Shown here: positions 19,470 to 28,746 of the stretch, in pieces
How the letters are laid out: each line of letters opens with the position of its first letter
Numbering within the stretch: the stretch's first letter is position 1
Source: Desulfofundulus thermosubterraneus DSM 16057
Lineage (GTDB): Bacteria; Bacillota; Desulfotomaculia; Desulfotomaculales; Desulfovirgulaceae
Assembly: GCF_900142025.1 (NCBI RefSeq)
Contig: NZ_FQZM01000027.1
Span: 4,940 to 47,772 of the forward strand
Length of the DNA: 42,833 nucleotides
Reading direction: 5' to 3'
Made by a program: the position numbers and the translations under genes
The notes under the pieces: generated by a model
The model's input: the letters and a program-made list of their open reading frames with translations, nothing else
Databases searched by the model: none
Told to the model about the DNA's origin: nothing

Positions 19470-20591
19470 ATGCACGTTAAGGGTATTGCCCGGGTGGACA
19501 AGCGAACCAAACACCTGGTCAAACGTCTGGCGGCTCACGAGATTGCCATTATCAACCATCCCGAGCTAGATGACGTCGCCGCCCGGTCCCTGGTGGAGGC
19601 GCGGGTACGGGCGGTAATCAACGCCGCTTCCTCCTTGAGCGACCGGTATCCCAACCACGGCCCCCTGACCCTGGTTCAGGCGGGGATAGTTCTGGTGGAT
19701 AATGCCGGGGAAGAAATTATGGATCTGGTGGCTGAAGGACAAGAAGTGGATATAATAGACGGCCAGATTTTCTGTCAGGGCCGCCAGGTGGCCACCGGTC
19801 ATATTCTCACTGCCGAAGAAATCAAACAAAAAATGGCCCTGGCCCAGCAGAATATGGGAACCGTTATTTCCCGTTTTGTGGAAAACACCCTGGAGCATGC
19901 CCGGCACGAAATGAGCCTAATCAAGGGTGAGTACCAGCGACCGCCTTTGCGCACATCCTTTAAAGGCAGGCATGTGCTCATTGTGGTACGGGGACACAAC
20001 TACAAGGAGGATCTAAGTGCCATCAAATCCTACATTGACGAAATGCGTCCGGTACTGGTGGGCGTGGATGGCGGTGCCGATGCCCTGATTGAATTTGGTT
20101 ACCAGCCCGACATCATAGTTGGAGATATGGACAGTGTTTCGGATAAGACCTTGCGGTCGGGGGCGGAGCTGGTGGTCCACGCTTATCCCGATGGCAGGGC
20201 TCCCGGGTTGCAACGGATTCAGCAACTGGGGTTAAAGGCAGCGGTTTTTGCCGCCCCCGGCACCAGTGAAGATATAGCCATGCTTTTGGCTTATGACGAC
20301 GGAGCGGAGTTAATTGTAGCCGTGGGTACCCATTTTTGTGTGGAGGACTTTTTAGAAAAGGGGCGGCAGGGCATGGGGAGCACTTTTTTGGTGCGGTTGA
20401 AGGTGGGCTCGGTTTTAGTTGATGCCAAAGGAGTTAGCAAGCTCTACCGCAATCGCATTAAAGCGAGGTACCTGGCCCAAATTGTTCTTGCCGCCCTCTT
20501 GCCCGCCGGTGTGGTGGTAGTTGTTTCCCCTGCCACCAGGGAATTGTTACGCCTGCTGTACATACATTTCCGGTTGCTGCTGGGGATTTAG
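19470..20591 (+). CDS. steA: SteA-like protein with thiamine-pyrophosphokinase-type fold
   Basis: A 373-residue protein of the SteA family, defined in Corynebacterium as a cytokinetic-ring protein acting with SteB in daughter-cell separation. Visible are the N-terminal GIARVDKRTKHLVKRL, the central TPK-like nucleotide-binding region with VGVDGGADALIEFGYQPDII and VGDMDSVSD, and a C-terminal hydrophobic anchor at about 333-372. GGCGGTGAG precedes ATG 19470. It is followed 9 nt later by steB, the same pairing as in actinobacteria. The role in a spore-forming Firmicute is unknown; an envelope or division role is inferred. Confidence 0.85.
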   Translation: MHVKGIARVDKRTKHLVKRLAAHEIAIINHPELDDVAARSLVEARVRAVINAASSLSDRYPNHGPLTLVQAGIVLVDNAGEEIMDLVAEGQEVDIIDGQIFCQGRQVATGHILTAEEIKQKMALAQQNMGTVISRFVENTLEHARHEMSLIKGEYQRPPLRTSFKGRHVLIVVRGHNYKEDLSAIKSYIDEMRPVLVGVDGGADALIEFGYQPDIIVGDMDSVSDKTLRSGAELVVHAYPDGRAPGLQRIQQLGLKAAVFAAPGTSEDIAMLLAYDDGAELIVAVGTHFCVEDFLEKGRQGMGSTFLVRLKVGSVLVDAKGVSKLYRNRIKARYLAQIVLAALLPAGVVVVVSPATRELLRLLYIHFRLLLGI

Positions 20592-20600
20592 GCTGGTGGT

Positions 20601-21530
20601 ATGATGATTATTAACTTGCGTTATCACATTGCTTCCCTGGTGGCGGTTTTTCTTGCCCTGGGACTCGGTATACTGGTGGGCAGCACCATGCTCGGGAATG
20701 ATGCCCTGACCAAACAGCAAAAACAGCTGGCGGACAAACTCATGCTGCAGATGGAGCAACTCCGGGAGAAGAACGAAGCGGTGGAGGCCCGGGCCAATGC
20801 TCTGGAAATGGATAACCAGAGGCAAAAACAGTTTGAAAAACAGGTGCTGCCGGTTTTGGTCCGTGATCGTTTGGCCGGGTACCGGTTGGCTATCATTGAA
20901 ACCAATAGTTATGGGTTCCCCGATGATCTTATTGCCGCCTTACGGTTGGCCGGGGCGGAAGTACAATCTATCACCACGGTAATGAATGGTTTTTACATAA
21001 ACGGTAAAAAGGAGATACTGGAAAAGCAGCTGGGATGGAACAACCTGACTAACGAACAATTAACCGCTCGTCTGGCCGGGGAAATTGCCCGGGGGCTGGT
21101 TAAAGGCAAGAGCAAGGTTTTGGATGTCCTGGAGAAAGAAAACCTGATTAAAATTACGGGGAATTACGGGATGCCCCTGGACGGCGTGATTATCATCGGC
21201 GGCAGTCAGGACCGGGATATGGTCAGGGTTCAGGCCCTGGATTTGCCCCTGATTGACACGCTTTTACAGTATAAAATATCCGTCTTCGGCGTGGAGGAAA
21301 CCAATGTTCTTTACTCCTACATGCCTGATTACCAGAAGAAGCGCATTACTACTGTTGATAATATCGACACCATTCCCGGTCAGGTGGCCTTGGTAATTGC
21401 TCTCACCGGTAAGCCGGGACACTACGGGGTCAAGCCTACTGCCCAGAAGCTGCTCCCCGAGCTGGACGAAGGGGGGAAACCCGCAGATGGTAAAAGAACC
21501 AGCAGTATCGGTACTGGTTCCCGCCTATAA
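20601..21530 (+). CDS. steB: SteB/MctB-like membrane-anchored protein (DUF3186)
   Basis: A 309-residue protein with one N-terminal membrane segment (YHIASLVAVFLALGLGILVG), then a coiled coil at about 38-80 rich in Gln, Glu and Lys, then an extracytoplasmic globular domain. This architecture is the SteB family; the Mycobacterium member is called MctB and linked to copper export. Paired with SteA it more likely acts in the envelope, and a copper role here is unsupported. Its last 44 nt overlap the next gene. Confidence 0.82.
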   Translation: MMIINLRYHIASLVAVFLALGLGILVGSTMLGNDALTKQQKQLADKLMLQMEQLREKNEAVEARANALEMDNQRQKQFEKQVLPVLVRDRLAGYRLAIIETNSYGFPDDLIAALRLAGAEVQSITTVMNGFYINGKKEILEKQLGWNNLTNEQLTARLAGEIARGLVKGKSKVLDVLEKENLIKITGNYGMPLDGVIIIGGSQDRDMVRVQALDLPLIDTLLQYKISVFGVEETNVLYSYMPDYQKKRITTVDNIDTIPGQVALVIALTGKPGHYGVKPTAQKLLPELDEGGKPADGKRTSSIGTGSRL

Positions 21531-22167
21531 CGAGGCAAGCCGCATTAAGGATACCGTGCAGGCCGTTCTATCTATCCCCGAGGTGGCCGAGGTAGTGGTT
21601 GTTGATGACGGTTCCACCGATGCTACGGCTGAAGTAGCCCGGGCCAGTGGCGCCCGGGTAATTCGTCTTCCGCGTAACAGAGGCAAGGGAGAGGCTTTGA
21701 ACCGGGGTGCGGCCCTTTGCACCCGTGATGTTGTTCTGCTCATTGATGCCGATCTGGGTACCAGTGCCGTGGAGGCCAGACGCCTGCTTTTACCGGTTCT
21801 GAAAGATCAAGCCGATATGACCGTAGCCCGCTTTCCTGCAGCCAGACACAAAGGAGGATTTGGCCTGGTGAAGGGGCTGGCCAGAACCGGGATCCGGTGG
21901 TATACCGGCCTGGTAATGGAATCACCCTTGTCCGGGCAGCGGGCCATGACCCGGGAAGTGCTGCAGCATTTGCTGCCTTTTGCCTCCGGCTTTGGAGTAG
22001 AGGTGGGCATGACGATTAAAGCGGCCCGCTTGGGCTTCCGGGTGCAGGAAGTTCCCGTGGTCATGACCCACAGGGAGACCGGGCGGGATTTGAAGGGGTT
22101 TTTACACCGGGGAAAGCAATTCTGGCACGTAGCCCGGGTTCTCTGGCAGGCCAGAAATTCGCTATAA
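21487..22167 (+). CDS. Family 2 glycosyltransferase
   Basis: A 226-residue GT-A glycosyltransferase without obvious membrane segments. It begins VSVLVPAYNEASRIKDTV, then has VVVDDGSTDATAEVARASGA and the metal-site strand VVLLIDADLGTSA. It is close to polyprenyl-phosphate or glucosyl-glycerate type GT2 enzymes, but the donor cannot be told. ATG 21487 follows GGGGGG at 21471-21476 and lies inside the end of steB. It is grouped with steAB and a MraY-like gene, suggesting a cell-envelope glycan or lipid-linked sugar. Confidence 0.82.
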   Translation: MVKEPAVSVLVPAYNEASRIKDTVQAVLSIPEVAEVVVVDDGSTDATAEVARASGARVIRLPRNRGKGEALNRGAALCTRDVVLLIDADLGTSAVEARRLLLPVLKDQADMTVARFPAARHKGGFGLVKGLARTGIRWYTGLVMESPLSGQRAMTREVLQHLLPFASGFGVEVGMTIKAARLGFRVQEVPVVMTHRETGRDLKGFLHRGKQFWHVARVLWQARNSL

Positions 22168-22193
22168 TATTTACTCGGTGCGAGGTGTTCATC

Positions 22194-23045
22194 ATGCCCT
22201 TTTTTATCACCGCCTTTTCATTCCCGGCAACCCTGGTTTTTGCCGGTCTTTTGGGGGCACTGCTCACCCGCCTGTTCCTGCCCGGACTGATGGGAATGAT
22301 TGTTGAAGCCGGCTTTGTGCGCCCCAATTTCCGGGGTGAGGTTATTCCCCTGGGGGTAGGCCTGGTGTTTTCCCTAGCTGCCGTAGCGTGCATAGTCCTT
22401 CTTTACCCATTTTTGCCGGGTCAGCTCCAGTTCTTCGCCCTGGCCTTTTCTCTGGCCCAGGCAGCCTTCACCTGCCTGGGGTTGGTGGATGACGTCTGGG
22501 GTTCCCGTAATGCCAGCGGCTTGAAGGGGCACCTGCAGTGCCTTTTGCAGGGAAGGCTAACCACCGGCGCCCTGAAGGCCCTGGCTGGTGGGGGATTGAG
22601 CCTTTTCCTGGCAGCAGCAGCCGGTCCCATGGTCTGGGTGCCGGTTAACGCCCTCACCCTGGCCCTTTCCGTAAATGCCATCAACCTTTTGGATTTGCGC
22701 CCCGGCCGGGCCGGCAAAGGTTTTCTTCTGTGCTCTTTTCTTTTATTTGCGGCCGGTTGGGGGCAGTGGCCCTTAGTTTTCCTGGCCGTTTTAACGGGCA
22801 GTGTTGTGGCCTACCTGGCCGTGGATTTGAAGGCCAGGGCCATGATGGGCGACACGGGAGCAAACGCTCTGGGTGCCGCCCTGGGGCTAACAGCGGTGTG
22901 GGTACTGCCGGACGGGATTAAACTGGCTTACCTGGGACTGCTCATTGTCCTGCACGTGGTGGCCGAAAAGTATTCCCTCACAAACCTTATTGCCCGCAGC
23001 CCGCTGCTGGACCGCCTGGACCGCTGGGGCAGCGATCGGCGATAA
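22194..23045 (+). CDS. MraY/WecA-like polyprenyl-phosphate sugar-1-phosphate transferase
   Basis: A 283-residue polytopic membrane protein with about eight hydrophobic segments. Family motifs are LGLVDDVWGS (the DD pair), NAINLLDLRPGRAG and MGDTGANALGAALG. Canonical MraY/WecA has a DGLDG after the NLxD position; here it is LRPGRAG, so the second Asp is missing and activity may be altered. GAGGTG at 22183-22188 favours ATG 22194 over GTG 22185. It belongs with steA, steB and the GT2 gene. Confidence 0.75.
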   Translation: MPFFITAFSFPATLVFAGLLGALLTRLFLPGLMGMIVEAGFVRPNFRGEVIPLGVGLVFSLAAVACIVLLYPFLPGQLQFFALAFSLAQAAFTCLGLVDDVWGSRNASGLKGHLQCLLQGRLTTGALKALAGGGLSLFLAAAAGPMVWVPVNALTLALSVNAINLLDLRPGRAGKGFLLCSFLLFAAGWGQWPLVFLAVLTGSVVAYLAVDLKARAMMGDTGANALGAALGLTAVWVLPDGIKLAYLGLLIVLHVVAEKYSLTNLIARSPLLDRLDRWGSDRR

Positions 23046-23080
23046 ACGTTTTTCGCTGCGGGGATAGGAAATTGGGTATC

Positions 23081-23089
23081 TTTGTCGAA
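23081..23089 (+). promoter_or_regulatory. Possible 0A box before the kor operon
   Basis: TTTGTCGAA matches the 0A-box consensus exactly and is followed by T. It lies 27 nt upstream of the first gene of the oxidoreductase operon. Chance expectation in the window is about 0.65 matches. Confidence 0.3.
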
Positions 23090-23115
23090 TTGTTTTGACC
23101 GTGGGGTGATCCCGG

Positions 23116-23802
23116 GTGGGCACAGGTATCAGGAGAATAACCATTTTTACCGGCCATCTGGGTAGTGGAAAGACCGAACTGGCCATTAATTTTGCCCTTT
23201 CCCTGAAGGAGCGGGGTTTGCCCACGTCCTTAATCGACCTGGATGTGGTTAACCCCTATTTTCGCACCCGCCTGGTCAGGGAAAAACTGGAACAACTGGG
23301 GTTGACGGTGATTTGTCCCCGGGGTGAGTGGATGAGGGCGGATTTACCGGCCCTGCCCCCGGCCATCCGCGGGGTGCTTGAGGATCCGGGCCGGTATGGG
23401 GTATTTGATGTAGGTGGTGATGAAGTGGGGGCGACGGTCCTGGGGCGGTTCAAGCCCCTGCTGCCCGCGAAGGATTACCACCTCTGGTTCGTGGTGAATG
23501 CCTGCCGCCCGTTTACGCGGGATAAAGAGGGCATTATCAACATGCTGGAAAGTATTGAGAAAGCCTGTCGCCTGAAGGTAACGGGCCTGGTGAGCAATAC
23601 CAATCTGGGGGCGGCAACCGGCTGGCAAACCATCGTGGCCGGACACCGGGTGGTGCAGGATGCGGCCCGCGTCCTCAACCTGCCGGTGGTCATGGCGGCG
23701 GCGCGCGGGGATTTAGCAGAAGAGCTGCGTGCCCACCTTCCCCCCGGGTTGCCTGTGCTGCCCTTGAACCTCTTTATGCAAACCCCGTGGCAGGATTTTT
23801 AA
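23116..23802 (+). CDS. P-loop ATPase associated with 2-oxoacid:ferredoxin oxidoreductase
   Basis: A 228-residue nucleotide-binding protein with Walker A FTGHLGSGKTELAIN at about 11-25, an LIDLDVVNPYFRTR strand and a Walker B-like GVFDVGGDEVGATVLG. Lipid anchors or membrane segments are absent. I know this type as a conserved neighbour of kor genes in Peptococcaceae; its job (assembly or cofactor insertion) is not established. GTG 23116 is preceded by GGGGTGATCCCGG. The next gene starts 24 nt after its stop, so it likely leads the kor operon. Confidence 0.7.
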   Translation: MGTGIRRITIFTGHLGSGKTELAINFALSLKERGLPTSLIDLDVVNPYFRTRLVREKLEQLGLTVICPRGEWMRADLPALPPAIRGVLEDPGRYGVFDVGGDEVGATVLGRFKPLLPAKDYHLWFVVNACRPFTRDKEGIINMLESIEKACRLKVTGLVSNTNLGAATGWQTIVAGHRVVQDAARVLNLPVVMAAARGDLAEELRAHLPPGLPVLPLNLFMQTPWQDF

Positions 23803-23826
23803 GGCTGAAGTTTGGGAGGGAGATTT

Positions 23827-24054
23827 TTGGCTGCCGCACGAGTGACATTTAGAGAGGAACGCTGTAAGGGTTGCGAACTTTGTGTTACCTTTTGCCCGAA
23901 GGGAATCATTACTTTAGCCAAACATATCAACAGCATGGGTTTTCATCCGGCTACCGTTGAAGATCAGAGCAAATGTACCGGCTGTGCCACCTGTGCCCGC
24001 ATGTGTCCTGATCTGGTTATCGAAGTGGAAAGGGAGGTGGCCCGGGTTGGCTAA
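23827..24054 (+). CDS. korD: 2-oxoacid:ferredoxin oxidoreductase, ferredoxin (delta) subunit
   Basis: A 75-residue 2x[4Fe-4S] ferredoxin: CKGCELCVTFCPKG and CTGCATCARMCPD. It passes electrons between the thiamine enzyme and free ferredoxin. TTG 23827 follows GGGAGGGAG; an upstream TTG at 23812 would put that site inside the gene. The end overlaps the korA start by 8 nt. Confidence 0.9.
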   Translation: MAAARVTFREERCKGCELCVTFCPKGIITLAKHINSMGFHPATVEDQSKCTGCATCARMCPDLVIEVEREVARVG

Positions 24055-25108
24055 AATACTAATGAAAGGAAACGAAGCCATCGGGGAGGGTGCGGTCAGG
24101 GCCGGCTGCCGTTACTTTTTCGGTTACCCCATAACGCCTCAGAGCGAACTGCCCCACTACCTGGCCAAACGGCTCCCGGAAGTGGGGGGGGTTTACCTGC
24201 AGTCGGAAAGTGAAACGGGCGCCATTAATATGGTTTACGGTGCCGCCGGGGCGGGTGCCCGGGTAATGACTTCCTCCTCCGGTCCTGGAATCAGCTTGAT
24301 GCAGGAAGGCATTTCCTACCTGGCCGGGGCCGAGTTGCCCTGTGTCATTGTCAACATGATCCGGGGCGGCCCTGGTCTGGGCAATATTGCGCCGGCCCAG
24401 TCCGACTACTTTCAGGCCACCAAAGGGGGCGGTCACGGGGATTACCGGGTGATTGTTCTGGCTCCCGCCTCGGTGCAGGAGATCATCGATTTGATGCGGG
24501 TGGCCTTTGACCTGGCCGACCGCTACCGCAACCCGGTGATGGTGGCGGGTGATGGCATCCTGGGACAAATGATGGAGCCGGTGGAGCTGGGCGAAGAAGA
24601 GGAAATCCAGATCCCCCCCCGGCCCTGGGCGGCCACGGGACGCATGGGGGGCGAAAAAAAGTTGATCAACTCCCTGTACATTGTTCCCGAAGAGCTGGAG
24701 CAGCATAATTTAAAACTGGCCCGGAAATACGCGCTGATTACCGAGCGGGAACAGCGCTGGGAGGAGTACCGGCTGGGCGGGGCAAAGCTGGTGCTGGTCG
24801 CCTTTGGTACTGCCGCCCGCATCTGCAAGGCAGTGGTGGACCGCTGCCGGGAAGAAGGCCTGGCGGTAGGCCTGATCCGACCCATCACCCTCTGGCCCTT
24901 CCCCCAAAAGGCTTTTGAGCCGGTAATTGAGGAGGCGGAACGATTCCTGGTTGTGGAAATGAACCTGGGGCAGATGGTGGAGGATGTCCGCCTGACCGTG
25001 AATGGCCGCCGCCCCGTGCATTTTTACGGCCGTTGCGGCGGTATGCTTCCCGTGGCGGCAGATGTGGTGCGGGAAGTGAAAAAATTGTACGGGGGGGAAG
25101 GCCAGTGA
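24047..25108 (+). CDS. korA: 2-oxoacid:ferredoxin oxidoreductase alpha subunit
   Basis: Pyrimidine-binding subunit of a ferredoxin-dependent 2-oxoacid oxidoreductase. The N-terminus reads [20 protein letters not shown] then [14 protein letters not shown], the VorB/KorA type. The 353-residue length suits a separate alpha subunit; the acetyl-CoA/pyruvate-type N-terminal gamma fusion is missing. TTG 24047 has GGGAGGTGG upstream and overlaps korD. Substrate may be 2-oxoglutarate (in an incomplete or reverse TCA cycle) or branched 2-oxoacids; the sequence alone does not decide. TGATG joins it to korB. Confidence 0.9.
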   Translation: MAKILMKGNEAIGEGAVRAGCRYFFGYPITPQSELPHYLAKRLPEVGGVYLQSESETGAINMVYGAAGAGARVMTSSSGPGISLMQEGISYLAGAELPCVIVNMIRGGPGLGNIAPAQSDYFQATKGGGHGDYRVIVLAPASVQEIIDLMRVAFDLADRYRNPVMVAGDGILGQMMEPVELGEEEEIQIPPRPWAATGRMGGEKKLINSLYIVPEELEQHNLKLARKYALITEREQRWEEYRLGGAKLVLVAFGTAARICKAVVDRCREEGLAVGLIRPITLWPFPQKAFEPVIEEAERFLVVEMNLGQMVEDVRLTVNGRRPVHFYGRCGGMLPVAADVVREVKKLYGGEGQ

Positions 25109-25854
25109 TGAAAAAAGTGTTCACCAGACCCCGGTCATTGAAGGATATTCCCACTCATTACTGTCCCGGTTGTACCCACGGCATTGTTCACCGCCTGGTG
25201 GCCGAGGTAATCGATGAACTGGAGATCTTTGACCGGACCATTGGCGTGGCGCCGGTAGGTTGTTCGGTCTTTGCTTATAATTACTTTGATTGCGATATGT
25301 TCCAGGCTTCCCACGGCCGTGCCCCGGCTGTGGCCACCGGAATCAAGCGGGTGTTGCCCGACCGGGTGGTCTTTACCTATCAAGGAGATGGTGACCTGGC
25401 GGCTATCGGAACGGGGGAAATTGTCCATGCCGCGGCCCGGGGGGAGAAATTTACGGTAATTTTTATTAATAATGCCATTTATGCCATGACCGGTGGCCAG
25501 ATGGCTCCCACCACCCTGTTGGGCCAAAAGACCACCACCACTCCCTACGGGCGGGATAAGGAAGTTAACGGTTACCCGGTAAAAGTGGCGGAAATGCTGA
25601 GTGTCCTGGACGGTACGGCCTACGTGGCCCGGGTTTCCGTGCACGACCCGGCCCATGTGGTCAAGGCCAAAAAGGCCATTAAGCGGGCTTTCGAAGTGCA
25701 GCTGGCCAATCTCGGCTTTTCCATTGTCGAGGTACTTTCGGCTTGTCCCACCAACTGGGGCCTGCCCCCGGCGGAAGCCTTAAAATGGTTGGCCGAAAAT
25801 ATGATTCCCTACTATCCCCTGGGGGAGTACAAAAAACCTGCGGAGGTTGGTTAA
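25108..25854 (+). CDS. korB: 2-oxoacid:ferredoxin oxidoreductase beta subunit
   Basis: Thiamine-diphosphate-binding subunit, 248 residues. It starts with [14 protein letters not shown], has [15 protein letters not shown] and [13 protein letters not shown], the ThDP/Mg motif [19 protein letters not shown], and [19 protein letters not shown] 25108 overlaps the korA stop by 1 nt; a start at 25033 would read through korA. It forms the active site with KorA. Confidence 0.92.
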   Translation: MKKVFTRPRSLKDIPTHYCPGCTHGIVHRLVAEVIDELEIFDRTIGVAPVGCSVFAYNYFDCDMFQASHGRAPAVATGIKRVLPDRVVFTYQGDGDLAAIGTGEIVHAAARGEKFTVIFINNAIYAMTGGQMAPTTLLGQKTTTTPYGRDKEVNGYPVKVAEMLSVLDGTAYVARVSVHDPAHVVKAKKAIKRAFEVQLANLGFSIVEVLSACPTNWGLPPAEALKWLAENMIPYYPLGEYKKPAEVG

Positions 25855-25855
25855 A

Positions 25856-26416
25856 ATGTATGAGGCGATTTTGATCGCCGGCTTCGGCGGACAGGGGGTC
25901 CTTTCTACCGGACAACTCCTGGCCTACGCCGGCATGCTGGAAGGGAAGCACGTGTCCTGGATTCCCTCCTATGGTCCTGAAATGCGAGGCGGCACGGCCA
26001 ATTGCGGCGTGACCATTTCCGATTCCCCCATCAGTTCCCCGGTAGTTACCGAACCTACCTCCCTGATTGTAATGAACCGCCCCTCCCTGGAAAAGTTTGA
26101 GGGAAACGTGGTCCCCGGGGGATTGATCCTGATCAACAGCTCCCTTGTTGATATCAAGGCTACCCGTAAGGATGTCCGGGTATATTATATACCGGCCAAT
26201 GAGCTGGCCGAAGAGCTGGGTAACGCCAGGGTAGCCGGTAACGTCATTCTGGGGGCATTGCTGGAATTGACAAGGGCAGTTTCCCTGGACGCGGTGGAAA
26301 AATCCCTGCGGGAGGTTTTGCCCGCCCATCGCCACAAGCTGATTCCCCTCAACCGCCAAGCCCTGGAAACCGGTGCCGCCCTGGTTCGGCGTCCGGCTAC
26401 TGCTCAAGCAGGGTGA
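25856..26416 (+). CDS. korC: 2-oxoacid:ferredoxin oxidoreductase gamma subunit
   Basis: A 186-residue gamma subunit with the signature LIAGFGGQGVLSTGQLLAYA and SYGPEMRGGTANCGVTISD. GGAGG at 25842-25846, inside the end of korB, positions ATG 25856. With korD, korA and korB it completes a four-subunit enzyme in the order D-A-B-C. Confidence 0.92.
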   Translation: MYEAILIAGFGGQGVLSTGQLLAYAGMLEGKHVSWIPSYGPEMRGGTANCGVTISDSPISSPVVTEPTSLIVMNRPSLEKFEGNVVPGGLILINSSLVDIKATRKDVRVYYIPANELAEELGNARVAGNVILGALLELTRAVSLDAVEKSLREVLPAHRHKLIPLNRQALETGAALVRRPATAQAG

Positions 26417-26453
26417 TGGCGGCCGGCGAGATTAGCTGCTGGGGGTATTATGT

Positions 26454-27569
26454 ATGATCAATCAGGATAGAATCCTGGCCGAATTTCTTGAACTGGTACA
26501 GATAGACAGCGTCAGCGGACGGGAAAGGGCACTGGCAGACCTGTTGACGGCCCGTTTAAGGGGCCTGGGACTGGATGTATGGGAGGACCGGGCCGGTGCC
26601 GAAACCGGGGGAGAGGCCGGCAACCTGATTGCCACCTTGCCGGCCCGGGGTCCGGAGCGTCCCCTTTTGCTGGTGGCCCACATGGATACGGTGGAGCCGG
26701 GACGTGGCGTGCGGCCGGTGGTGGAGAACGGCATAGTCCGTTCTGCCGGCGATACCATTTTAGGGGGCGACGACAAGGCCGGCATAGCTGCCATTCTGGA
26801 AGTGCTCCGGGTCATTACGGAACAACAGCTTGACCACGGGGGGCTGGAAGTGGTCTTCACCATCGGGGAGGAAGTTGGCCTTTTGGGGGCGAAACATCTG
26901 GATCACACCCGGTTGCGTTCATCAATGGGTTATGTGCTGGATTCTAACGGCCCCGCGGGAACCATAGTGGTTCAGGCCCCCAGCCAGGATAAGATCGAGG
27001 CGGTTGTGCGGGGCCGGGCTGCCCATGCGGGGATAAATCCCGAGGAGGGGATTAATGCTATTGCCGTAGCCGCCCAGGCCGTAGCCCGCATGACCCTGGG
27101 GCGTATTGATGAAGAAACCACGACCAACATCGGGGTTATCTCCGGTGGCCAGGCCACTAACATTGTGCCCGATTCCTGCCGTCTCGAGGGGGAAACCAGG
27201 AGCCTTGACGGGAGTAAATGCCGTGCTCAAACGGCGGCCATGGTAGAGATCCTTGAAACAACGGCCGCCCGATTTGGTGCCGGGGTGGAGATAACCACCG
27301 AAACCCTTTACCACGAATTCAAACTGTCCGAATCCCATCCTGCCGTGGTACTGGCAAAGAGGGGGGCCGAAAAACTGGGCCTGGTTCCTCAGCTGGTTAA
27401 AACCGGCGGGGGCAGTGATGCCAACATTTTTAACTCCCGTGGCATTACCTGCGTCAACCTGGGGATTGCCATGCAAAAGGTTCATACCACCGAAGAATTT
27501 ATTCGGGTGGAGGATCTGGCAACCAACGCCCGCTATCTCCTGGAAATTATCCGGATGGCGATTGAATAG
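26454..27569 (+). CDS. M20-family peptidase, PepT-like (YqjE type)
   Basis: A 371-residue di-zinc peptidase. The metal ligands lie in LLVAHMDTVEPG, LGGDDKAGIAAILEVL, FTIGEEVGLLGAKHLD and the C-terminal TGGGSDANIFNSRG; a dimerisation domain occupies about 175-285. It resembles the tripeptidase T-like group. Substrate unknown. ATG 26454 follows GCTGGGGG at 26437-26444. It is followed by a DUF3866 gene 26 nt later, as in other Peptococcaceae and Bacillales. Confidence 0.88.
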   Translation: MINQDRILAEFLELVQIDSVSGRERALADLLTARLRGLGLDVWEDRAGAETGGEAGNLIATLPARGPERPLLLVAHMDTVEPGRGVRPVVENGIVRSAGDTILGGDDKAGIAAILEVLRVITEQQLDHGGLEVVFTIGEEVGLLGAKHLDHTRLRSSMGYVLDSNGPAGTIVVQAPSQDKIEAVVRGRAAHAGINPEEGINAIAVAAQAVARMTLGRIDEETTTNIGVISGGQATNIVPDSCRLEGETRSLDGSKCRAQTAAMVEILETTAARFGAGVEITTETLYHEFKLSESHPAVVLAKRGAEKLGLVPQLVKTGGGSDANIFNSRGITCVNLGIAMQKVHTTEEFIRVEDLATNARYLLEIIRMAIE

Positions 27570-27594
27570 TAAACAGATAGCTGGAGGCCGTGGA

Positions 27595-28701
27595 ATGATT
27601 CGCATCCGTACTGGAGAAGTTGTGGACGTACTGTCCAGATATCCAGGGCTGACCGAGGTCCTGGTCAGGGTGGAGGGGAAAGAAGAGCGGGCCGTAAACT
27701 ACGATCAACTTACGGGTCCGGTTAAACCGGGGGATGCGGTGGTGCTTAACACCACCGCCGTATACAAAAAACTGGGTACCGGAGGTACCCATTTTATTAT
27801 GGCCAACCTGGCTAACCCGGCCCTTGACGCCCCTCGTCAGGGACACATTATGAAGGCCCGCTATACCCCCTCCCAGGTTAAAGTGCTGGCCGTGGAAGAA
27901 GAGGAGCATCCCCAAAATCACTGCTTCCGGGCGGCGGACTCCCTGGACGGCATCCCGGTGATCATAGCCTCCCTGCACAGCATGATTGCTCCGGCGGCAG
28001 CGGTAATCCGCAGGCTGACCCGCGGGAAGGCCCGGGTAGTCTACCTGATGACCGACGGGGCGGCCCTGCCCCTTCCTTTAAGCCGCCTGGTGTATCAACT
28101 CAAAGAAAAAGGGCTCCTGTCAGCCACCGTAACCTGCGGCCATGCCTTTGGCGGCGACTACGAAGCCGTTACCGTTTACAGCGGTTTGCTGGCCGCCCGG
28201 AGTGTAGCCGGGGCGGACATCATCATTGCGGCCATGGGGCCGGGTATTGTCGGTACCGCCTCCACCTTTGGCTTTACCGGCTTAGAGCAGGGGGAGTTGG
28301 TGAATGCGGTGCATATCCTGAAGGGGCAACCGGTGGCAGTGCCGCGCATCAGCTTTGCCGATGCCCGGGAACGCCACCGGGGGTTGAGCCATCATACCAG
28401 GACTGCCTTGGGGCGGGTGGCCCTAGTCCCCTGTACCGTTCCCATTCCGGTCCTGGCGCAGGAAAAGCATGCTTTGGTTTGGCGGCAGCTCCAGGAGAGT
28501 GGTATCCTGGACAGGCACCGGGTGATAGTAGTGGAGAACAACCCCACCCGGGAGGCGCTGCAGGAGTGCGGTCTTGCCGTTACCACCATGGGGCGGGGCA
28601 TAGATGAGGACCCCGAATTCTTCCTGGCCGCGGGAGCAGCCGGGGCATATGCGGCCGGTCTGTTTTTAAAAACGAATGCCGTCAGTGAAGGGAAGCCCTG
28701 A
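27595..28701 (+). CDS. DUF3866 family protein
   Basis: A 368-residue protein of unknown function recognised by its N-terminal IRIRTGEVVDVLSRYPGLTE and the central AMGPGIVGTASTFGFTGLEQ with RISFADARERHRGLSHHTRT. Two alpha/beta halves are apparent; there are no membrane segments. The ATG at 27595 has GGAGG 10 nt upstream; a frame open from 27415 runs inside the peptidase gene and is not used. Often found next to the YqjE-type peptidase, with no known activity. Confidence 0.85.
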   Translation: MIRIRTGEVVDVLSRYPGLTEVLVRVEGKEERAVNYDQLTGPVKPGDAVVLNTTAVYKKLGTGGTHFIMANLANPALDAPRQGHIMKARYTPSQVKVLAVEEEEHPQNHCFRAADSLDGIPVIIASLHSMIAPAAAVIRRLTRGKARVVYLMTDGAALPLPLSRLVYQLKEKGLLSATVTCGHAFGGDYEAVTVYSGLLAARSVAGADIIIAAMGPGIVGTASTFGFTGLEQGELVNAVHILKGQPVAVPRISFADARERHRGLSHHTRTALGRVALVPCTVPIPVLAQEKHALVWRQLQESGILDRHRVIVVENNPTREALQECGLAVTTMGRGIDEDPEFFLAAGAAGAYAAGLFLKTNAVSEGKP

Positions 28702-28746
28702 GGAAGTGCCCTGGTATTTAATGGTATTACGCGATGGGGTGAGATT

